Of a DNA stretch of 64,000 nucleotides, positions 36,710 through 46,450 are shown in pieces (the stretch's first letter is position 1; every line of letters starts with the position of its first letter). The position numbers and the translations under genes were made by a program. This DNA comes from Psychrobacter sp. UBA6766. GTDB taxonomy: Bacteria > Pseudomonadota > Gammaproteobacteria > Pseudomonadales > Moraxellaceae. The stretch is from assembly GCF_002453355.1 (NCBI RefSeq), contig NZ_DKGQ01000057.1, forward strand, positions 1-64,000, in the 5' to 3' direction. The notes under the pieces are model-generated. The model had not been told where the DNA came from. It worked only from the letters and a program-made list of their open reading frames with translations, and ran no database searches.

Positions 36710-36728
36710 GTGATATGTTCGATATCAC
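36710..36728 (+). promoter_or_regulatory. 19-bp palindrome upstream of recA (possible operator)
   Basis: GTGATATGTTCGATATCAC: 7-bp perfect arms and a 5-base spacer, 209 bp before the recA start codon and immediately after a TATAGT (36701-36706) that could be a -10. Its position would suit a damage-response operator. It is not the E. coli LexA box. Confidence 0.4.
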
Positions 36729-36936
36729 TGTCTTAAACCTAATATAACCATCCATCTTAAACTTGCCGAAAGTGTCGATTACTGATGATGAAAGTCGTGA
36801 GTCGTGCCACTGAGCAAGTCGTTATTTGCAAACAGTTTTAAACATATCGTTTTAGAAATCCAGCTCTAAGCATATGGTTTTAAATGATCAACACTCTTAT
36901 CATTTTACATTTATTATTTATGACAAGGAGTCCTAT

Positions 36937-37995
36937 ATGGACGACAATAAAGCCAAAGCCCTTCAAGCGGCCCTAGGTCAAATTGAGAAACAGTTTGGTA
37001 AAAACACCATTATGCATCTCGGTGATGATTCAGCCACTCTTGACGCTGATGTGGTATCCACAGGCTCATTAGGTTTAGATATTGCGCTTGGTATCGGTGG
37101 TCTGCCAAAAGGTCGTATCATTGAGATTTACGGTCCTGAAAGCTCTGGTAAAACCACCATGACCTTGCAAGCCATTGCCGAATGCCAAAAACAAGGCGGC
37201 GTCTGCGCCTTTATCGATGCAGAGCACGCGCTCGATCCTGTTTATGCTCGCAAACTTGGGGTCAATACAGACGATTTGCTCGTCTCACAACCAGATAATG
37301 GTGAGCAAGCGCTTGAGATTACCGATATGCTGGTGCGATCAGGAGCGGTCGATATGATTGTTATTGACTCAGTAGCGGCGCTGACTCCGCGTGCAGAAAT
37401 CGAAGGTGAAATGGGCGACTCGCACATGGGTCTGCAAGCACGTTTGATGAGTCAGGCGCTTCGTAAAATCACGGGTAACGCCAAACGCTCGAACTGTATG
37501 GTGGTCTTTATTAACCAGATTCGTATGAAAATTGGCGTTATGTTTGGTAGCCCTGAGACCACGACGGGTGGTAATGCGCTAAAATTTTATGCTTCCGTAC
37601 GTATGGATATTCGCCGTATCGGCGCGGTGAAAAATGGCGATGATATTATCGGTAACCAAACCCGTGTTAAAGTCATCAAAAACAAAATGGCGCCTCCATT
37701 CCGTCAAGCGGAGTTTGAAATCACTTATGGCGAAGGTACCAATCATCTAGCGGAAGTGATTGATTTAGGCGTTGAAATTGGCGCAGTCGGTAAAGCAGGT
37801 TCTTGGTACAGCTATGGCGATGAAAAAATCGGTCAAGGTAAAGCCAATTCGGTATTGTTCTTAAAAGAGAACCCTGCAATTGCAGAAGAAATCGAAGCCA
37901 AAATCCGTGTTGAAAAGCTCGGAGTAGTCGATCCTAACAAAACCTCAGATGAGGAAGAGCCTGATCAAGACTTTGCTCCTGAGCCTATGCAATAG
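36937..37995 (+). CDS. recA: Recombinase RecA
   Basis: Forms filaments on single-stranded DNA for strand exchange and triggers SOS-type self-cleavage of partner proteins. The 352-residue protein has Walker A GPESSGKT (66-73), [17 protein letters not shown], the L1/L2 loops ([24 protein letters not shown]) and the acidic C-terminal tail (DEEEPDQDF). The start is the ATG at 36937 with AAGGAG 6 bases upstream; the reading to 36874 adds 21 unlikely residues. recX follows 27 bp later, so the two are probably co-transcribed. Confidence 0.98.
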   Translation: MDDNKAKALQAALGQIEKQFGKNTIMHLGDDSATLDADVVSTGSLGLDIALGIGGLPKGRIIEIYGPESSGKTTMTLQAIAECQKQGGVCAFIDAEHALDPVYARKLGVNTDDLLVSQPDNGEQALEITDMLVRSGAVDMIVIDSVAALTPRAEIEGEMGDSHMGLQARLMSQALRKITGNAKRSNCMVVFINQIRMKIGVMFGSPETTTGGNALKFYASVRMDIRRIGAVKNGDDIIGNQTRVKVIKNKMAPPFRQAEFEITYGEGTNHLAEVIDLGVEIGAVGKAGSWYSYGDEKIGQGKANSVLFLKENPAIAEEIEAKIRVEKLGVVDPNKTSDEEEPDQDFAPEPMQ

Positions 37996-38022
37996 TAGTC
38001 TTTTTGTAGAATATGATTTATT

Positions 38023-39162
38023 ATGAAAATTAAAACCTTAGCTGAAATACTCGCTGAATCGGAAGCCGATTCAGCGAGTACTATTAATGCCAAATCCAAA
38101 AAAACCTCTAAGCCTTCTTATCATTCAAAATCTACTCAACATTCCTATAAAGATGAGTCCAAAAAACCCAGTAAAACGCGTAAACGCGCGACTTATGCAA
38201 AGAAAGAATCCCCTCTTTTACACGACGATGCGATAACAGATACAGAATCGATTGAGTCATCCGCTTTTTATACCAAAAAACCTTCTGAAAGCAAAAAACG
38301 TCAAAAACGTTTTCACCCAGCGGCTAACTTTAGCCCTGAGCCTAACGACGTGCCTGCTTACCAGCCCCCAGAAGCACATGGCATCAAACAGCTGCTTGCC
38401 GAGGTTAAGCATCATATCCATGGTGATGAGAATAATAATGCTAATGATGTTAGCGCTGAGCAATATTCTAAAAGCTCGGAAAATATAGAAAATATATCTT
38501 CGATTGGTTCCAATAATGATAACGTTGATAGTGAATTAAACAATCAAGCCGACCGCCAGACCGATAACCTACCCGCCGCTCTTAAAGCCTATCTGCGCAC
38601 GCCTGAACAACGACAAGCGGATATTGATGCTGTTAAAGTAGAAAGCCGGCTGCGCTGGTTGGCATTTTATTATTTATCACGCCGTGAATATGGCAAAGCT
38701 GAGCTCAAACAGAAACTTATCGACAAAGAACAAGACCTAGACAAAATCGACGCCCTACTCGATGAGTTTGCCGAAAAAGGCTATCAAAGCGACTACCGCA
38801 CCACACTTATGCTGATAAGAGAAAACATCCGCAAAGGTCGCGGTCGTGCTCGTATTAAGCAGGAGTTTTATCATAAAAAGCTCACCATACCCACTAATAT
38901 TGATGAGCTGATTGACATGGCCAATACAGAATCTGAGGAGTTTAGTGAGTTTGTCGATGAGAGCGCGGATAATTTGGTTGATGGCGTCGATTGGTTAAAA
39001 TTGGCCGTCACCGCCCGTACCAAAAAATACGGCGATGACATCCCGACTGAGCAAAAAGACAAAGCGAAGCAGCTGCGTTTTTTACAATATCGCGGCTTTA
39101 ATACCGATGTCTGCTTTGCGGCATTAAATTATACTTTAGATACCTTGGATGAGCGCTTTTAA
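38023..39162 (+). CDS. recX: RecX regulator with a long N-terminal extension
   Basis: RecX binds and caps RecA filaments. The RecX part is the C-terminal half (about 200-375): LRWLAFYYLSRREYGKAELKQKL, DEFAEKGYQSDYRTTLMLIRENIRKGRGR, and the last helices up to LRFLQYRGFNTDVCFAALN. It is preceded by about 185 residues of Ser/Lys/Asn-rich, low-complexity sequence with no fold that I recognise. E. coli RecX is 166 residues, so this one is more than twice that length. The frame is open from the ATG at 38023, 27 bp after recA; no strong ribosome site is seen. Confidence 0.88.
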   Translation: MKIKTLAEILAESEADSASTINAKSKKTSKPSYHSKSTQHSYKDESKKPSKTRKRATYAKKESPLLHDDAITDTESIESSAFYTKKPSESKKRQKRFHPAANFSPEPNDVPAYQPPEAHGIKQLLAEVKHHIHGDENNNANDVSAEQYSKSSENIENISSIGSNNDNVDSELNNQADRQTDNLPAALKAYLRTPEQRQADIDAVKVESRLRWLAFYYLSRREYGKAELKQKLIDKEQDLDKIDALLDEFAEKGYQSDYRTTLMLIRENIRKGRGRARIKQEFYHKKLTIPTNIDELIDMANTESEEFSEFVDESADNLVDGVDWLKLAVTARTKKYGDDIPTEQKDKAKQLRFLQYRGFNTDVCFAALNYTLDTLDERF

Positions 39163-39234
39163 TCAATCTGAACAATTGCGTCAATTATTAACCATATCGT
39201 ATCGCCAATCGCTTTATTAATAATAACCAAGCAG

Positions 39235-40692
39235 TTAATAGTAACCGAGCAGCTTCCACCAAATCAGACCGGCGCCTATCCATACCACCAGATTGACCAC
39301 ACTCATGACGGCTCCAATACTCCACCATTCTCCTAGCGTCACATACCCTGAGTTAAAAATTACGGGTGCGGTGCCAGTGGCATAATGGGTTAGCGTCATC
39401 ATGATATTGCCTGCTGCTGCTAGAATAAGCGCGTATAACATCGGCGGCGCGCCTAAGCTTAACCCTACTGCATAAAACGCGGCAAACAGGGCGGTAATAT
39501 GAGCGGTGGTACTGGCAAAAAAGTAATGAATATACAAATAAACCAATGTTAAAATCACCACAGCCCCAATCCAGCCAACGCCTACCGCTCCAATCATCGA
39601 TTCGATATTGCTTGAGAACCAACTAACTAAACCCAATTTATTAAGGTAAGCAGCCATCATAATCAGGGCACCAAACCATACAATGGTGTCCCATGCTGAT
39701 TTTTCTTTAAGCACATCATCCCAAGTCAATACGCCAGTTAGTATGAGTGTCGTCAAACCAATAAAAGCAGTGGTTGTCGCATCCACACTTAGCTGCTCAC
39801 CAAAAATCAGAGCAGGAATATTAGCCCACAATAGTAGCATCAAGGCAAAGACGCCCAACATGATTTTTTCTTGTGTGCTCACCTGACCCATCTCGGTTAG
39901 ATTGTCTTTGGCAAACTTTTTCGCATCAGGTGTGACTTTGACATCAGGCGGATAAATCAGATAAATTACCAATGGCATCAATAATAAACAGAGCATCCCC
40001 GGTACAAACATTGCAACTGCCCAAGTCGTCCATGACAGTTGAATCTCACTTCCCGTTGCTTTATTGACCAAATCTACCACTAAAGGGTTTGGAGCCGTAG
40101 CGGTAACAAACATACCGGATGTAATTGGATTGGCGTGATAATTAACCATCGCTAAATAACGGCCGATTTTGTTTTGCGTGCCTTCTTCTGGTGTCGAATG
40201 GAAACTTTGCGCAATCGACTTCATGATTGGGTGAATAATCCCGCCACCACGAGCGGTATTAGAGGGAGTAATAGGCGCTATCATCAGCTCCGCTGCGGTC
40301 AACGAATACGCAACACCGACGGTTTTTTTACCAAAAACTGAGATAAAGTAATAAGCGATACGTCGACCCAAACCGGTTTTTATGAGGCCTCGCGATATCA
40401 TCACCGCAACACCAATCAGCCAAATAAGAGGACTCGAATAGCTTGATAACGCATCAGCAATGGCTTGTTTGGGACTCTCACTAGTCACACCAGTCAGCGC
40501 TACCAAGGTGACGGCGATAATAGCAATCGCGCCGATGGGTAAGACTTTACCGATAATGGCCACAATCGTGGCGATAAATAACGCCAGCATGTGCCATGCT
40601 TCTGGTGTCACTCCAGTCGGTACAGGAATGATAAACCAAATGATCAAACCCATGAGAATGGCAATCGCTGCTTGGATAGGCTTAAATGGCAT
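39235..40692 (-). CDS. DASS-family (SLC13-like) anion transporter
   Basis: Inner-membrane transporter of 485 residues for dicarboxylates, citrate-type acids or sulfate, of the divalent anion:Na+ symporter family. It has about 11-12 hydrophobic helices. The family signatures are SNTARGG in IAPITPSNTARGGG, and, further along, NPITSGMFVTATAPNPLVVDL; a second SNT-like region ATGTAPVIFNSGY lies near the C-terminus. It resembles plant and bacterial 2-oxoglutarate/malate translocators (SodiT1/CitT type) more than the sulfate members. AAGGA precedes the ATG. It is convergent with recX. The actual substrate cannot be told from sequence. Confidence 0.88.
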   Translation of the reverse strand: MPFKPIQAAIAILMGLIIWFIIPVPTGVTPEAWHMLALFIATIVAIIGKVLPIGAIAIIAVTLVALTGVTSESPKQAIADALSSYSSPLIWLIGVAVMISRGLIKTGLGRRIAYYFISVFGKKTVGVAYSLTAAELMIAPITPSNTARGGGIIHPIMKSIAQSFHSTPEEGTQNKIGRYLAMVNYHANPITSGMFVTATAPNPLVVDLVNKATGSEIQLSWTTWAVAMFVPGMLCLLLMPLVIYLIYPPDVKVTPDAKKFAKDNLTEMGQVSTQEKIMLGVFALMLLLWANIPALIFGEQLSVDATTTAFIGLTTLILTGVLTWDDVLKEKSAWDTIVWFGALIMMAAYLNKLGLVSWFSSNIESMIGAVGVGWIGAVVILTLVYLYIHYFFASTTAHITALFAAFYAVGLSLGAPPMLYALILAAAGNIMMTLTHYATGTAPVIFNSGYVTLGEWWSIGAVMSVVNLVVWIGAGLIWWKLLGYY

Positions 40693-41022
40693 GAGTGATA
40701 TATCCTTATAAAATATTTATACCTTTATATCGCTGATCACTTTTTATGACGCTGTCTTTTGAGAAAAACTGACTCAAATAAATCAAAGCTATGAAGCCGT
40801 CCTAAATAAATTATACAGTTATCATAATTTATTTAAATCTCATTGATGCCTTTATTCACGGTTTTTAACATATCTATATTCTTATAGCTTAAATAAAATA
40901 AAGAGTGATGAACCTAGCTTATACTCTCAATTCGAACGGCAATACTTTTAATAAACCAAATAAAAAAAGAGCACAATTATATGCCCTCTTTTTTTATTAA
41001 AAAGTTAAAAAAGCTAGCTATC
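40693..41022. other. Intergenic region containing the terminator of the YidB-like gene
   Basis: This holds the DASS gene promoter region and, at 40965-40997, a terminator. I see no gene. Confidence 0.45.
40965..40997 (-). terminator. Terminator of the YidB-like gene
   Basis: On the minus strand, AAAAAAAGAGGGCA ... TGTGCTCTTTTTTT forms an interrupted stem with A and T tracts, 26 bp after the stop codon. Confidence 0.7.
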
Positions 41023-41754
41023 CTACTTTAACGCTCCTAAACGACTTGATAACTGACTGATGATTTGATCAATCTCTGCATTGGCTTCAGGTTCATTCTC
41101 TAAATTGCCATTCGGCGTCAATTGATTCATCACTTCAGGGAGTAGCTCAGCGAGACCTTGGCGTACCTCTCTCTCATTTGCACCCGTATGCGACGCTACC
41201 TGCTGAATCTCATTTTCATCGAATAAACGGGCAATTTCATTGGGGTCCAAGTTATCATTGACTTCTTGATTGCTCATCCAAGAACGCACTTGGTTTTCAT
41301 AGCCCATTCCAGTGATTTTTGACAAAGCACCACTTAAGCCGCCATTACGTTTAATCCAGTTCAGCACCATCGGCACAAGGGCAGCGATAAGCATTCCTTT
41401 ACCGCCAAATCCCGCGCGCGAAGTCCGACCGCCCATCGCCTGCCCGCTCAATACGCTACCTAAAATATCGCCAAGTCCGCCCGCGCCTGAACTCATGCCA
41501 CCGCGCTGGTTTGCCCCCGTAAGCCCGCCTATGATGTCATCTAAACCAAAACTATTATCTGCTGAGCGGCGCTCATACTGCTGTGGATTATAGCCACTCG
41601 GTTGGTTGCCGCCGCCTAACACACTGCCCAATATATCCCCTAACCCGCCTGTACGGCGTGGATTTATTCGCTGGTTGACCGGATTGCGATTTGCGTCCTC
41701 TGGGTCCATTGCACTACGCGCTACTTGACTGACTAAATTCCCTAATAAGCTCAT
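41023..41754 (-). CDS. YidB-like DUF937 protein with glycine-rich repeats
   Basis: A 243-residue protein. The C-terminal 100 residues match the YidB/DUF937 pattern: WMSNQEVNDNLDPNEIARL, VASHTGANEREVRQGLAELLPEVMNQLTPNG. The N-terminal part contains three related glycine-rich units (GGLGDILGSVLGGG, FGLDDIIGGLTG, GGLGDILGSVLSGQ) separated by Asn/Gln/Arg-rich linkers; E. coli YidB lacks this extension. The start at 41754 has AAGGAAAG upstream. Function is unknown in the family as a whole. Confidence 0.8.
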   Translation of the reverse strand: MSLLGNLVSQVARSAMDPEDANRNPVNQRINPRRTGGLGDILGSVLGGGNQPSGYNPQQYERRSADNSFGLDDIIGGLTGANQRGGMSSGAGGLGDILGSVLSGQAMGGRTSRAGFGGKGMLIAALVPMVLNWIKRNGGLSGALSKITGMGYENQVRSWMSNQEVNDNLDPNEIARLFDENEIQQVASHTGANEREVRQGLAELLPEVMNQLTPNGNLENEPEANAEIDQIISQLSSRLGALK

Positions 41755-42042
41755 GATACTTTCCTTTTTATTATAAAAATTTATTGTCAAATACCTCATT
41801 TGCATCACTTACCTAAATAACCATCTATTACCGATATGGTAAATCAGCATTTGATAAGACAAATAAGTTTTTGACTCTTATCGTTAATATAACAAATCTC
41901 TTATTGGCCAAGATAGACGTTTTGTTATGGCATGTAGCTGCTCGTTAGTGATTAAAAAGGATGGATAAACGCATATAAGGAATTGTGTATGATGAAAGGA
42001 ACTGTTTTTTATCAATTCAGTCTTTATTTGTGCGGTCTTTAT

Positions 42043-42501
42043 TTAGGCAGTTTTGGGAGAGATTGTATGGGCTAAAATCGTAAATTTTCGCCATTGTTCC
42101 GCACTAACTTGATCACGAAACACCGTAACGGATAAATGGCGCTGATAAGGCTCTATGATAATAAACTTAAAACATATCACCCAATGATAGTTGCTGACCG
42201 CCTCAAGCTCAGACTGCCAAAGTGTATCGCCGCGACTGGTCCGCATCAGGAGTTGCCAACGTTGATAGACGCTCTTATCCAACGGCGGTTGGCTTATATG
42301 CAGTAGAATCGGTCGCGACAGCGCTAAGTAGCTAACGACGGCGACGCTAATAATAAGTACTAATACATACTGCCATAACGCCAATGAGGCAAGCCCTGCC
42401 AATACCAGCATCGCCGTTGCTAAAGCCATATAAAATATCAAACGTATTCGGCTTTCAGGATTGATAGGTGTGTCGATACGTAACGAGGTTGGCGATGTCA
42501 T
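42043..42501 (-). CDS. ygfX: YgfX-like (CptA) membrane protein
   Basis: A 152-residue protein with two adjacent membrane helices (about 22-60: RLIFYMALATAMLVLAGLAS, LALWQYVLVLIISVAVVSYL) followed by a cytosolic beta-rich part (WQSELEAVSNYHWVICFKF). This layout and its position immediately after sdhE match the YgfX/CptA family, described in E. coli as a membrane protein that affects cytoskeletal proteins (toxin component, a role that is disputed). Sequence identity is low, so the assignment leans on context and topology. Confidence 0.65.
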   Translation of the reverse strand: MTSPTSLRIDTPINPESRIRLIFYMALATAMLVLAGLASLALWQYVLVLIISVAVVSYLALSRPILLHISQPPLDKSVYQRWQLLMRTSRGDTLWQSELEAVSNYHWVICFKFIIIEPYQRHLSVTVFRDQVSAEQWRKFTILAHTISPKTA

Positions 42502-42582
42502 AATCGGGTCTCAAGCAGGAATTTATTTCTACATTCGGAACTTATACGTCAAAGGCTTATATTTTTAAAAAAGCTTAGAGGG

Positions 42583-42900
42583 TTACATTGAGCTTTTACT
42601 ATGACGCCATGACTTAATTTTATTGACCAAATTCCAAATCGCTTCATTTTCTGGACGACTTTGATTAGTAAAATAATCCAACAAATCAGGATCTTCATGG
42701 GTGAGCATTTCGGCGAAAGTCGCTTGTTCAATAGGATCAGCGGTTAAATATAGCTCTTTAATATAGGGGTCAATATAAAAATCTAATTCTTTTAAGCCAC
42801 GACGTGCTTGATAAATGATGCGGCGCTGCTCGTTAGTTGGCTCTGGTTGATAGCTTGGCTCTGGCTGACTGTTTGGCTCTAACTGATTGCTAGTTGTCAT
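42583..42900 (-). CDS. sdhE: Succinate dehydrogenase assembly factor SdhE
   Basis: A 105-residue protein that promotes FAD attachment to the SdhA flavoprotein. The family signature RRGLKELDFYIDPYI (RGxxE) is at about residues 33-47, with AEMLTHEDPDLLDYFTNQS and ENEAIWNLV further on. The first 24 residues are a Pro/Gln/Glu-rich leader (NSQPEPSYQPEPTNEQ) not seen in E. coli SdhE (88). It is followed by the YgfX-like gene 81 bp away, the order found in enterobacteria. No sdh operon lies in the window. Confidence 0.88.
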   Translation of the reverse strand: MTTSNQLEPNSQPEPSYQPEPTNEQRRIIYQARRGLKELDFYIDPYIKELYLTADPIEQATFAEMLTHEDPDLLDYFTNQSRPENEAIWNLVNKIKSWRHSKSSM

Positions 42901-43006
42901 AAAAGTATTCTCATAGGTTTAAACGCTATTTAAATAAGCATTTAGATAAATAAAGGTAAATCGGTTACAAATTTCATCCCATTTATACAACGGTTTGAAA
43001 CAAGAA

Positions 43007-43912
43007 TTAGCTTTGATTATACGCTGATAATTGCTGCCATAACGCCACGGCTTGCTCCATCATAGCAACATTGTGGGTACGGATAATACTAGCACCCTGC
43101 TGTAGCGCAAAAAGGCCCGCCGCCGTTCCTACCGCATCACGCTCTATAGCCTGAGTAGTGGCAACAGCTTCCACGCCACTTTTATTCAGTACTTCAGCCA
43201 AAAAACGCTTACGTGAAATGCCAAACATTATTGGCAACCCTAGAGTTTGCAAGCGTTCAAGCTGACTTAATAACGCGCAATGATGCTCATAGTTTTTTGC
43301 AAAACCAAACCCTGGATCGATAATAATTTTTTCACGTTTGACCCCAAGACTGGTTACCTCATCGATACGAGCGGTCAGCTCGGCACAGACGTCTTTAATC
43401 ACATCATCATACTGAGCAAGGCTACTCATCGTTGTCGGCTCACCGCGCATGTGCATCAGCATGACAGGAATATCAAGCTTGGCTGCCATTGCTGCCGCGC
43501 CCTCACGCTTAAGCGCACGAACATCATTCCAAATATCAGCCCCTGCTTCAAAAGCTGCCTGCATAACAATAGGATTACTGGTATCAATGGACAACCAAAT
43601 ATCACTGCCTATCTTACCTAATTGCTGACGAATCGCTTTTACAACGGGGATAACACGCTGCACTTCTTCGTCGGTTGACACAGCAGCGGCATTGGGTCTA
43701 GTAGATTCACCGCCAATATCGATAATGGTTGCGCCAGCGGCTATCATGTCTTCAGCATGAGCAAGAGCGCTGGCAATTGCATTAAACTGCCCGCCATCAG
43801 AAAATGAATCTGGTGTGACATTTAAAATACCCATAATGTGCGGCTGCGATAAATCCAATATTTTATCGCGGCTCGTCACTTCATGATTAGGTAAAGGTTG
43901 GAATAATGACAT
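43007..43912 (-). CDS. folP: Dihydropteroate synthase
   Basis: Condenses p-aminobenzoate with hydroxymethyl-dihydropterin diphosphate in folate synthesis; the sulfonamide target. The 301-residue TIM-barrel protein has GILNVTPDSFSDGGQF, GGESTRPNA, the pterin-site DPGFGFAKNYEHH, GISRKRFL and RTHNVAMM motifs. It lies on the same strand as ftsH, which ends 93 bp upstream of its start. A terminator lies between, so folP has its own transcript. The order ftsH-folP is common in Gammaproteobacteria. Confidence 0.97.
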   Translation of the reverse strand: MSLFQPLPNHEVTSRDKILDLSQPHIMGILNVTPDSFSDGGQFNAIASALAHAEDMIAAGATIIDIGGESTRPNAAAVSTDEEVQRVIPVVKAIRQQLGKIGSDIWLSIDTSNPIVMQAAFEAGADIWNDVRALKREGAAAMAAKLDIPVMLMHMRGEPTTMSSLAQYDDVIKDVCAELTARIDEVTSLGVKREKIIIDPGFGFAKNYEHHCALLSQLERLQTLGLPIMFGISRKRFLAEVLNKSGVEAVATTQAIERDAVGTAAGLFALQQGASIIRTHNVAMMEQAVALWQQLSAYNQS

Positions 43913-44038
43913 AACTTATCCATTATAAATTAATTTCTAAAAAATCGTTTTAATTGTGTTGCTACTGTTTAAGATACAACTACCTATAATAGCAGCAAAC
44001 CTTACCCTGTCCTAAAACCTTGAGCAAATGATAATCAC

Positions 44039-44071
44039 AAAAAAGCCCTTTATGGAAAAGGGCTTTTTTTA
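44039..44071 (-). terminator. Terminator of ftsH
   Basis: Stem AAAAGCCCTT/AAGGGCTTTT with a short loop, flanked by A/T tracts on both sides, between ftsH and folP, so it can act in either direction. Confidence 0.88.
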
Positions 44072-44104
44072 TCAACTATTAATTAGACTGTAACAGACGA
44101 GGAA

Positions 44105-46000
44105 CTACATCGCTGGTAATGGCGGCGGGGTTGAATTCGTCGGTTTAATATCATTTTTCGATAAGTTTACTTCATTATGCTGATAAACTCTTGGCGGACG
44201 TGGTTCTTCACCTGCCAAGATATCTTGCAATTGATCACGGTCAATGGTTTCCCACTTCATCAATGCATCTACCATCGCATGGATTTTCTCTTGATTGCCT
44301 TCAATCAACTCGCGAGCGATATCATACTGCTCCTCTAGCATGCGGCGCACTTCTTCATCGACTTTTTGTTGCGTCGCTTCCGAAATCGTCCGACCACCAC
44401 CGCCAAAGTAACCCTGCGAGCTATCGTCATCTTCATAGACCATAATACCTAGCGCATCTGACATACCGTACTTAGTGACCATTGCTCGAGCCATTTTGGT
44501 TGCACGTTCAAAGTCATTAGAGGCACCCGTTGACATCTGATTGATAAAGACTTCTTCAGCAATACGGCCACCAAATAGTATTGCAATATCATTGAGCATT
44601 TTTGATTTATACATGCTTGTCTGATCGTGTTCTGGCAACTGCCAAGTAACCCCAAGCGCAAACCCACGTGGCATAATCGTCACTTTATGAACAGGATCTG
44701 TTCCCGGTAGCAATTCAGCGACCAGCGCATGTCCTGACTCATGATAAGCAGTGGCACGGCGTTCTTCTTCACGGATGACCATAGATTTCCGCTCAGGACC
44801 CATATATAGCTTGTCTTTAGCGTCTTCAAAGTCATTCATATCAACGCTGCGCTTGTTACGGCGGGCAGCAAATAATGCGGCTTCGTTCACAAGGTTTGCT
44901 AGCTGTGCACCACTGAAACCGGGTGTACCACGTGCCAACGCATGAGCATCGACACCGATAGTATTGGGTAATTTACGCAAATGCACTTTGAGAATTTGTT
45001 CGCGGCCTTTGATATCTGGCAAGCCAACTTGTACCTGACGGTCAAAACGGCCCGGACGCAATAACGCTTTATCAAGGACATCTGCGCGGTTAGTCGCCGC
45101 AATGACAATGACGCCTTCGTTGCCTTCAAAACCATCCATCTCGACCAATAGTTGGTTCAGCGTTTGTTCACGCTCATCATTACCGCCGCCCATACCAGAG
45201 CCACGATGACGACCGACCGCATCAATCTCATCGATAAAGATGATACAAGGCGCACTTTTCTTTGCTTGCTCGAACATGTCACGCACACGTGATGCACCAA
45301 CACCAACAAACATCTCAACAAAGTCAGAACCTGAAATCGAAAAGAACGGTACTTTAGCTTCACCAGCAATGGCTCTTGCCAATAGCGTTTTACCCGTACC
45401 TGGAGGACCCACCATCAAGATACCGCGTGGAATAGTTGCCCCAAGCTTGGTAAATTTATCAGGATCACGTAAGAATTCTACGACTTCGACGACCTCTTCT
45501 TTGGCTTCTTCACACCCCGCAACGTCATCAAAGTTAACCTTAATTTGGTCTTCGGTCAGCATTTTGGCTTTTGATTTACCAAAGCTCATCGGTCCGCCGC
45601 CTTTGCCGCCAGCTCCGCCCTGCATATTACGCATAAAGAATAAAAACAGACCAATAATCAATAAAATTGGGAAACTGGCTATTAGTAGCTGCATCAAAAC
45701 ACTTTGACGCTTAGGCGCGGTGCCTTGTACTTCAACTTGGTTTTCGCGCAAGAGTGGCATCAGCTGCTCATCAGCCACAGCTGGTCGAATGGTCTCAAAT
45801 GATGAACCATTTTTCTTTTCGCCGGTGATTTGCTCGCCGTCGATTTCAACACTGGCTACTTGGTTTTCTGACACGGCGGTCACAAACTCCGAGTAGTTAA
45901 GGCTATCTGGCTCAGATGATTTGTCAAAGCCGCTAAACACCAGCACTAAAACACCGATCACCACCAGCCACAATAAGGTATTTTTTACCATGTCGCTCAC
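44105..46000 (-). CDS. ftsH: ATP-dependent zinc metalloprotease FtsH
   Basis: Membrane-bound AAA+ protease that removes damaged membrane proteins and regulators; in E. coli it degrades LpxC, here encoded 5 kb away. The 631-residue protein has two N-terminal membrane helices (about 8-24 and 102-123), a periplasmic segment between, Walker A GPPGTGKT (198-205), Walker [10 protein letters not shown], and the zinc site HESGH (H420, E421, H424). The start is taken as GTG at 46000, with GGGA 7 bases upstream; an in-frame ATG at 45991 is nearly as good. The tail is Pro-rich. Confidence 0.97.
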   Translation of the reverse strand: MSDMVKNTLLWLVVIGVLVLVFSGFDKSSEPDSLNYSEFVTAVSENQVASVEIDGEQITGEKKNGSSFETIRPAVADEQLMPLLRENQVEVQGTAPKRQSVLMQLLIASFPILLIIGLFLFFMRNMQGGAGGKGGGPMSFGKSKAKMLTEDQIKVNFDDVAGCEEAKEEVVEVVEFLRDPDKFTKLGATIPRGILMVGPPGTGKTLLARAIAGEAKVPFFSISGSDFVEMFVGVGASRVRDMFEQAKKSAPCIIFIDEIDAVGRHRGSGMGGGNDEREQTLNQLLVEMDGFEGNEGVIVIAATNRADVLDKALLRPGRFDRQVQVGLPDIKGREQILKVHLRKLPNTIGVDAHALARGTPGFSGAQLANLVNEAALFAARRNKRSVDMNDFEDAKDKLYMGPERKSMVIREEERRATAYHESGHALVAELLPGTDPVHKVTIMPRGFALGVTWQLPEHDQTSMYKSKMLNDIAILFGGRIAEEVFINQMSTGASNDFERATKMARAMVTKYGMSDALGIMVYEDDDSSQGYFGGGGRTISEATQQKVDEEVRRMLEEQYDIARELIEGNQEKIHAMVDALMKWETIDRDQLQDILAGEEPRPPRVYQHNEVNLSKNDIKPTNSTPPPLPAM

Positions 46001-46450
46001 TAGTTATTCCCATCCCTTACTTATTGGTGTGTTTATTAAACACGTGACGTCTATATATAAACGTATGGCTCACTATTCAATGTCTGGTTGCAAATTATTA
46101 TATTTACTTAGATTTAGTGACTCTAAAAAAATAAGTAAAATCATAAATAGGCAGACCAACATAAATAACTGAGCTGTTAAGGCGTTTACTTTCAGACGAC
46201 TTTGCTTAAAACATAGGCTTGATACATAGATGTAAAAATATAGATTTAAAACAAAGTTAATATATCATGATATGTGGTGCTCACCTGAATAATTCAAGCA
46301 GCAATCACATTTATTCAGTTAACTGATTGTAGTGATTTTACGCTAATTCATCAGGCCCTTTATTGTGACTTTTTATCATTTATTGTCACATAAAATATTA
46401 GCGCAACTGATTGACGTTAAACCCTTTTTATTAAATAGTTTAAATACCTG
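46001..46450. other. 450-bp gene-free region between rlmE and ftsH
   Basis: AT-rich stretch between two minus-strand genes that in many bacteria are close together. A perfect 15-bp palindrome GTGTTTATTAAACAC lies at 46029-46043, 28 bp upstream of the ftsH start. No gene is visible. The ftsH promoter presumably lies here. Confidence 0.5.

Larger units (their letters stand above)
35924..36936. other. 1-kb gene-free region before recA with DnaA boxes and AT-rich stretch
   Basis: The longest gene-free stretch of the window. It holds two perfect DnaA boxes (36183-36191 and 36195-36203, both TTATNCACA read on the minus strand), a near match TTGTCCACA (minus strand, 36401-36409), and between them about 130 bp of very AT-rich DNA (36250-36355). 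Closer to recA are an extended -10 and a palindrome, listed separately. The layout resembles a DnaA-dependent origin, a DnaA titration site, or a DnaA-regulated control region; which one cannot be settled here. Confidence 0.6.

Noticed and set aside
44191..44445. 84-codon plus-strand frame inside ftsH, and similar frames in priA, htpG, ftsZ and murC
   Set aside because: Antisense to strongly conserved coding sequence.
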